Below are positions 58,645-64,000 of a stretch of DNA of 64,000 bases, piece after piece. A program made the translations under genes and the position numbers. How positions within the stretch are numbered: position 1 is the first letter of the stretch; every line of letters starts with the position of its first letter. The stretch is from contig CM060071.1 of the NCBI GenBank assembly GCA_030533445.1, forward strand, positions 1,922,001 to 1,986,000, in the 5' to 3' direction. The DNA comes from Cyprinodon diabolis (taxonomy: Eukaryota; Chordata; Actinopteri; Cyprinodontiformes; Cyprinodontidae). The notes beneath the pieces are model-generated. The model did no database searches. It was not told the origin of the DNA and worked only from the letters and a program-made list of their open reading frames with translations.

Positions 58645-58815
58645 CACAAAGCAGGTCTACTAAAATGTCTATGTTTTTTAAACCTTCCTTTCTTGTAGAG
58701 AACTTGTTCAACCTCTGTGTCTGTTACCGTTAGGACATTCTCCCCAGAGCTAACCTGGTCAGGAGCAGGCTTTGATCAATAAAGCTGGCCTGACCGCGCC
58801 GATCAGCTCGGAGGA
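58645..58815. repeat. fish repeat fragment (CCCCGTTTCACAAAGCAGG type)
   Basis: GGCCCCGTTTCACAAAGCAG then GTCTACT, and AGAGCTAACCTGGTCAGGAG. The opening is the left end of a common teleost DNA repeat; the middle is diverged. Confidence 0.45.
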
Positions 58816-59034
58816 CCAGCGGCAGAGCTCCACTGAAAAACAACTGTTGGACCAAGCATCTGGGTTAGCTTTTGTTTGTAGCCTGTTAGCTTTCTCTGCC
58901 CATATTTTGCTTCTACTAAACATCGAAATTAAAAACAAAGATAAATGAATGTATACTAGGAGCAAAGTGTTAACTTACCAGTCTAATGATAAAGTTAAAA
59001 AAGGATAATCGGATTTACATCCGGCTTCTACTTT

Positions 59035-59392
59035 CAGCTTGCTCCAATGAACAAAATCCTTTTCAAGATCGATTCTTGTTTTACCTGCTTGATCCCTTTC
59101 CAGTTTTGTTTTTAAGCCTCCACAGAAGGTTTAAACTTTTTCCATGCCAAAGCCATGACCAGTATTCAAGCAGGCGAAAAAATACAAGAGCAAAAGCCTT
59201 AGCTGTGTACATAAGAGCCTGTGTCTGTAAAGCGATTCCTCCAGGTCGCATGACCTGGCCAACGACGGTCCGTCTTCTCCCAACTTACATAGGCAGTATT
59301 TCAAGAGGGGAGCCCCACTCGTACGAATAATATTGTCAGGTACTGTATATTGGCCTGAAGAATCATTTAAATAACTCATATGCATCAACTCT
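59035..59392 (-). repeat. unidentified dispersed repeat with coding-like frame, copy 2
   Basis: Reverse-complement partner of 23447-23800. Here an 85-codon minus-strand frame (59388 down to 59131) stays open: MMHMSYLNDSSGQYTVPDN, then IIRTSGAPLLKYCLCKLGED, GPSLARSCDLEESLYRHRLL, and on to MEKV. The two copies keep the same frame across the conserved part. Several differences look like CpG decay (TCG/TCA, CCG/CCA, AGG/TGG). No family recognised and no neighbouring gene explains it. Confidence 0.6.
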
Positions 59393-59679
59393 GTAGGTCA
59401 CAAAGTCTAGTGTGCCTTTATAGGAAATCACAATGTTTTATTTCCTCAGTTAGTCAGGAGAGTTTTGTCATACTGTGAAAACAACAAAAAGGAAATCAGT
59501 CCTTTAGGTCCTTTAGGCACATTTTTTAAAAACATAAACACAGCATGTGTTTCTGATGAGGATCTAATTAAAGACTGAGTGGCATTAATTCACAGAGAAA
59601 TAAATATTTACAGGGAGAGGGTTCTCAGACCGAGCATGTCCTTTTCACATTTGTGGCATTTACTTATTTAACAGAACTT

Positions 59680-60225
59680 CATATTAGTAAGAGAACACTG
59701 ATGTGTATGATAGCAGATACTAGTCCTGCTGATGGGTTGTAGACCTTCTAAGGCCCTGTCCAACTCTCCTGGAGTAACTGTCTGTCTCCTGGAACCTCCT
59801 CCATGCTCTTGAGATTGTGCTGGGAGACACAGCAAACCTTCTGGCAATGGCACGTATTGATGTGCCATCCTGGAGGAGTTGGACTGCCTGTGCAACCTCT
59901 GTAGGGTCCAGGTAGCCCTCATGATAACAGTAGTGACAGTGACCCTAGCCAAATGCTAAACTGGTGAAAAAGAGTCAGAAAAGATGAGGAGGGGGAAAAA
60001 TTTCAGTGGCCTCCACCTGTAAAACCATTCCTGTTTTGATGATCGTCTCGTTGTTGCCCCTCTGGTGCACCTATTGTTAATTTCATTAACACCAAAGCAG
60101 CTGAAACTGATTAAAAACCCCCACTAGTACTTACCTGACCAAATCAATATCCAAGAAGTTGAATTAACTTGATGCTATACTCTGATCACAAAGTGTTCCT
60201 TTATTTTTTTAAGTAGTGAACATTG
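59680..60225 (-). mobile_element. truncated Tc1/mariner element (minus strand)
   Basis: The 5' terminus of the element is at the right: AAGTGTTCCTTTATTTTTTT then AAGTAGTG near 60196-60224, close to the AAGTGTTCCCTTTATTTTTTTGAGCAGTG end of a family I know from fish genomes. The untranslated leader (59931-60195) carries GTTGTTGCCCCTCTGGTGCA and AAAGCAGCTGAAACTGATTA. The other end is deleted near 59680. Confidence 0.78.
59690..59930 (-). pseudogene. Tc1/mariner transposase N-terminal relic (minus strand)
   Basis: The minus strand reads YLDPTEVAQAVQLLQDGTSI then RAIARRFAVSPSTISRAWRR and FQETDSYSRRVGQGLRRSTT, followed by HQQD and a stop. This is the paired-like DNA-binding domain of a third Tc1-type transposase family, recognisable by AVARRFAVSPSTVSRAW-like wording. 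The ATG (near 59920) is out of frame by one base. The catalytic domain is missing altogether. The annotated 94-codon frame at 59668-59952 is in a different, meaningless register. Confidence 0.85.
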
Positions 60226-60514
60226 ATCCACTAGTGTTCAAGCATTAAATTATTTCCATCCCTACTGTAATTGCAGTTACAGCCTGTGGCGGGCTATTTT
60301 AATATTCATTAGTTTGTCTGAATATGTATTTCTCATACCTGAAAAACAATCCTTGTCAAAATGAACATTTTAAACAAGTGGAAATTTTTAATATCTAAAA
60401 TAACCATTATGAATGTATAAAAAATACATTTTAGCTTTCCATATTGCTAATGTTACAAGTCAATTTGTATTATTTTTGCCACAGAAGAAATGTATTTTAG
60501 ATGTCATAAGATAT
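60226..60514. other. no recognisable feature
   Basis: Short AT-rich stretch; nothing supported. Confidence 0.4.
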
Positions 60515-60625
60515 TCAGTCAAGCGCCAATTCACAACACGTCATCTCAAGGCACTTTACAATTTAACCAGATCATAAAGTTGGATTGATTCTAAGTTTTC
60601 TATCTAAAGAAAACTAGCTGATTAA
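60515..60625 (-). repeat. L2-type LINE tail (minus strand)
   Basis: AGCGCCAATTCACAACACGT then CATCTCAAGGCACTTTACAA then TTTAACCAGATCATA, the reverse of the forward L2 tails. Confidence 0.85.
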
Positions 60626-61067
60626 AAGTTAGAGGTTGAACTAACAAATACTGCAGAATGGGACAATTGAGATATAATGAAGCAGAATGATGAAAAGAGG
60701 TTCTCATGTCCTCCAACAGTTTAAGCCAATAGCAACATGAAGTCCTATAAGTGATCTAGAAATGGAACAACAGAAAGGAGAATGCTCTTAATAAATATCG
60801 AAACAACCTGCCATACCAGACTACACATTTACTCACACATTAACTCAAGCAGCAATTTCCCCTAGTCCTCTCCTTCTCAGTTGCAGCTGTAGTGCTGTTG
60901 CTCCAATATTTTTTTCTAATTATTCGGTCCAACTACAAGGATGTGTTTCAGCAAAACCCTGGTAGACATGGGGGTTTGAATTCTGTGTTATGTGAAACTC
61001 CACAGGATAACCAATTCAGAACAGTGTGGAGATAGTGGGACATATACAGTATGTATGTTTTTTTCTG
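60626..61067. other. spacer between opposed L2 tails
   Basis: No gene. Flanked by an L2 tail in each orientation; may include diverged L2 UTR. Confidence 0.4.
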
Positions 61068-61160
61068 ATCTGGTGAAATGTAATGTGCCTTAAGATCACG
61101 TGTGTTGTGAATTGATGCTATACAAATAAACTGAATTGAAACTGTATTGAAATTGAAACA
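61068..61160 (+). repeat. L2-type LINE tail
   Basis: GATCTGGTGAAATGTAATGT then GCCTTAAGATCACGTGTGTT and ATACAAATAAACTGAATTGA, with a slightly expanded TTGAAATTGAAAC tail. Confidence 0.85.
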
Positions 61161-62795
61161 AGTGGCATCCAAACCTCAGAGGAGCCCTTTTATTGGAACA
61201 TCTTGTAATAAACATATGTTCATTTATAGACCAAGCCAGAAGATTGAAAAGAGCAGTGGTTATAATATTGTTTTGCCATATGCAATGATCAGGGTTTTTG
61301 GAAATTGGGAAGTCCATCTTTCATCTTGACATTATGACCAGAGGAGAACACACAGCTTTAGTGAATAACAGCTGGGGGACCTCTGCGAGCCCCCCTTTTC
61401 AGTCAAGGCCTCCACAGGCAGGTCACATCACAGCCTACAGAAGTGTGACCAACCACCCCCTTCCATGTGAGGAAAGACAAAATCACAGAGCACACAGGAT
61501 CTCTTCTCTCTTTGCCTCCTCTCCTTTGCCCATGAAGCTGGGGTCCAGCTCCGACAGGATGGAGATCTGGGCCCCAGAAGACCCGGATCTCCAGAGTCCT
61601 CAAAGATAAGTCATCATGGACCTTTCAGAACCAAACTGCAGCAAAACAGACCTTGAATTGGCCTGAAAATATTCCAATTTCATTAAATCAGTGAAAAAGT
61701 AATTTGATCATATCCCAAATTCTTCCAGATAAACTTTGGTTTCAAACAAAAGATCTATCTTAAACCGTAATATACTTTTCAACCATGTTTCCCCTTCCTC
61801 TTTGTACATAGTAGTTTAGTTTAGTTTCACTTGTCTTAGTTGAGAGTGGTAAACTGAAATATGTTTGACTTGGAGCTGAATGATTTTTGTGAATAAACTC
61901 TTATATTTTGAACAGTTGTGGTGAATTTATTCCATGTATGTGCAGAATTAACTGTTTGACCATGATTAGTGCTTAAATCACTCTTTCATTTATTGTTCTA
62001 ACACACAGCTAGTAGGGTGTGTGTTCATAAACAATATATAACAGCCCAAATAATATCTGATTAAATAATATATTTTCCACCCCTCCGGGGAGGGCAATGA
62101 ACGTCTTAAACTTTCAGAAATATAAATTCCCAGCTGGCTGGGAGTTGCATTGAACTTAATATCACAACAATAGTTTATGTGGAGATGGTAGAATGTGTAG
62201 GATTTGTGATTGGGCTAAACGTTTGAAATATGTCTCTACCTGTAGGAATTTTTAATACTCATGTTCTCTATTAAGTACACATTCAAAATTCTTTAAATTT
62301 CAATTAGAGACAGATATAGACAATTATAATCAACAAACATCCATGCGACAAGTCAAAACAGAACCTCAGAAGAGCCATGTTATTGGTCAGATCTTGAAAT
62401 TGTGAAATAGACTTTCCAAATGTGCCAAAAGAACCTGTGGAAGAACTTGCATTAAAATGCTATCATGTGCGGACTAAGCCAGCAGAGCTGTCCACTGATA
62501 AACACCTGGTGGTGAGTTGGGTAAGTTGATAGAGGAGGAAACTGGATAGATGGCATGGCCAAGCAAATAGTGAGGTTCTGATGAGAATGTCTGGCGGAGC
62601 CCTCATTCTGGGACGCATTTAACCTCCACTTCTGGTAGAGCTTCTTCTCAGATTGCATGGAAGGCTGATTACATAGAGCATGAGTAGACTGTGTTCTCTA
62701 CCTAGAATAGAGTGGACACTCAAAATTTAGCTTCAGGAAGAACGCTTAGGTTTTTGTTTAAACTGTTTAACACTGAACCAGTTTTACACCCTCTG
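61161..62795. other. no recognisable gene
   Basis: The 103-codon frame at 61298-61609 has no domain or splice support. No known repeat seen. Confidence 0.4.
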
Positions 62796-62995
62796 AAGGG
62801 TGTATAAGGGTTCGTTGGAGTTTGACCAACTTGTCTACATGTGTTTTGTGAACATGCAGAAGACTATTTACCTTGTCCCTTTTGTCGCCCTGCGGGGTGA
62901 TTTTCCAGGTGTATGGAGTTGGTGATGCTCTACTAGATGTAATCCGGTTGCTGTCCAATCAGGGGTGGAGTTCAGTCCATATTGTCAGCAGTAAT
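62796..62995 (+). pseudogene. RTE-like LINE reverse transcriptase relic
   Basis: Frame starting at 62812 reads SLEFDQLVYMCFVNMQKTIY then LVPFVALRG, matching the 'WEFAQPVHMCFVDLEKAYDRVPR' segment of a common fish RT. After a shift it continues YGVGDALLDVIRLLSNQGWS then SVHIVSS, equivalent to 'REYGV...LLRAIRSLYNRSRSLVRI'. The catalytic-aspartate position FVD is FVN here. About 65 residues survive. The clade (RTE/Rex3-like) is an inference. Confidence 0.75.
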
Positions 62996-64000
62996 GGCTG
63001 TTTTATACTCAGAAACCAGTTTGTCTGCGTGTGTGTCGCAGTTAATGCAGATATGCCCCCGTCCCTTCTGTACCTCTCCAAAATTGTAAGTGACCACAGA
63101 CAGTGCCACAGACAGGAGGCCTCTGATGCTCTGGTCAAATCTACATCCGCACTACAATATGCACCTTTCCTGTTCGGTACCTTACCGGCTTGTTCTATTT
63201 GTATGCCTGCCATTGTGGAAACAACTCGTGCAGATCGAACAGCTAGAAGAGCAAGGTGTGTGAGAACACTTGGACTGTTTTTCCACCTGGATCCCGTTCT
63301 TTTTCACCCTCATGTCACATTTTTCCACTTCTTCTGCCTCAGCCGTATCTAGACCCTCAGCTAGTTCGTGATTGTCTCTCTTGCTTTGTGGTGTGGAATG
63401 ATATAGCATAGACCAAGCTTCAAAATTGGGCATCATTCAAAAATATCTGCGACATACCTGCGACAAGTTATTTGTGTAATGGCTTTTTACTCTCTGGACC
63501 TGGGTTATCCACCACTGGACTTGACCCTACAATTTGATGGAGAATTCCTGCCTCAATTGGTGGGTCCTGTTCAACAGCGAATGTAGAATGGAGAATCCTA
63601 GGGAGGCCACAAGATTGGCAACTAAATACTTATCTGTCACTCTAGCTCCCTGGTGATGCAAGCTACACCCTGAGTGATGGAATAAATGGAGAAGAAGAAA
63701 TGTGTGGAACAACAAATTAAGGTAATTGTTTTTCAGTCATAAAATATCTGCAACTATGTCAAAATCCCTGAACTACTATTGAAAATAGTGAAGACACATC
63801 TGTAAAGGCCTACAAAAAGCTTGGGTATTGACTTCTGTGGAATTAGAAAAGCTTCCTCTTTCTAAAGATCATCCATTAACATCCATAACAGTGTATTGGG
63901 AGGGATTCACCAGAGTCAGCAACTGGAATTTCTGGAGGGAGATTGAACAGTTGAGAGACCAGAAAGAAACAGAGAGAGATGTCTCTAATGTTGTTCACCC
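62996..64000. other. no recognisable feature
   Basis: The 159-codon plus-strand frame (62873-63352) begins in the RT relic above and then runs on into unrecognised sequence, so it is not a gene. No other feature. Confidence 0.4.

Noticed and set aside
59668..59952. 94-codon minus-strand ORF as a gene
   Set aside because: It is in the wrong register; the real signal is the Tc1 HTH domain in the adjacent frame.
62873..63352. 159-codon plus-strand ORF
   Set aside because: Its first 40 residues are a displaced piece of an RT relic and the rest is unrecognised; not a gene.

Overview
This is eukaryotic, AT-rich, repeat-laden DNA from a bony fish. The evidence is the repeat content: Tc1/mariner elements of common teleost families, L2-type LINE tails ending in the (TTGAA)n-like stutter after 'GGCGCTATATAAATAAACTG', hAT MITEs that start CAGAGGTGT or TAGGGCTG, tRNA-related SINEs and long (TA)n arrays. 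The L2 subtype resembles what I remember from killifish and livebearer genomes, but I cannot fix the species. I found no exon of a host protein-coding gene, no rRNA or tRNA gene and no CRISPR. The window is best read as intergenic or intronic DNA rich in mobile elements.

Layout. 0-5 kb: a small MITE (567-714) and a complete Tc1/mariner element (815-2062) with perfect 29-bp terminal repeats and an uninterrupted 343-residue DD34E transposase. 5-12 kb: a 31-bp minisatellite, a SINE, and a hAT-like element sitting between two (TA)n tracts. 12.1-13.3 kb: a 33-bp minisatellite of about 36 units with a 198-bp higher-order duplication. 15.9-17.8 kb: an LTR-like repeat containing a 766-bp hAT element with a perfect 8-bp target duplication, plus an L2 tail; relatives lie in reverse at 20.6-21.5 kb and 52.0-52.5 kb. 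23.4-23.8 and 59.0-59.4 kb: two inverted copies of an unidentified repeat that keeps a protein reading frame. 24-35 kb: several TIR elements, including a hAT (26265-27664) with a perfect 8-bp duplication and an L2-like insertion. 37.5-40.8 kb: a GC-rich repeat, a reverse-strand LINE RT fragment, and a LINE 3' region split by a second Tc1/mariner element (39240-40454) with a broken transposase and DD36E spacing. 41-49.5 kb: SINEs and several L2 copies, one with a mutated RT catalytic box (YAND). 50-64 kb: another hAT-like element, dispersed repeats, a third Tc1/mariner relic on the minus strand, and an RTE-like RT relic.

The genes seen are mobile-element genes and do not form a shared pathway. 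Only the 949-1980 transposase looks intact. The main value of the window is as a record of nested insertions; I see no convincing novel cellular system. Repeat-family names come from recalled knowledge plus internal comparison, not from a database search.
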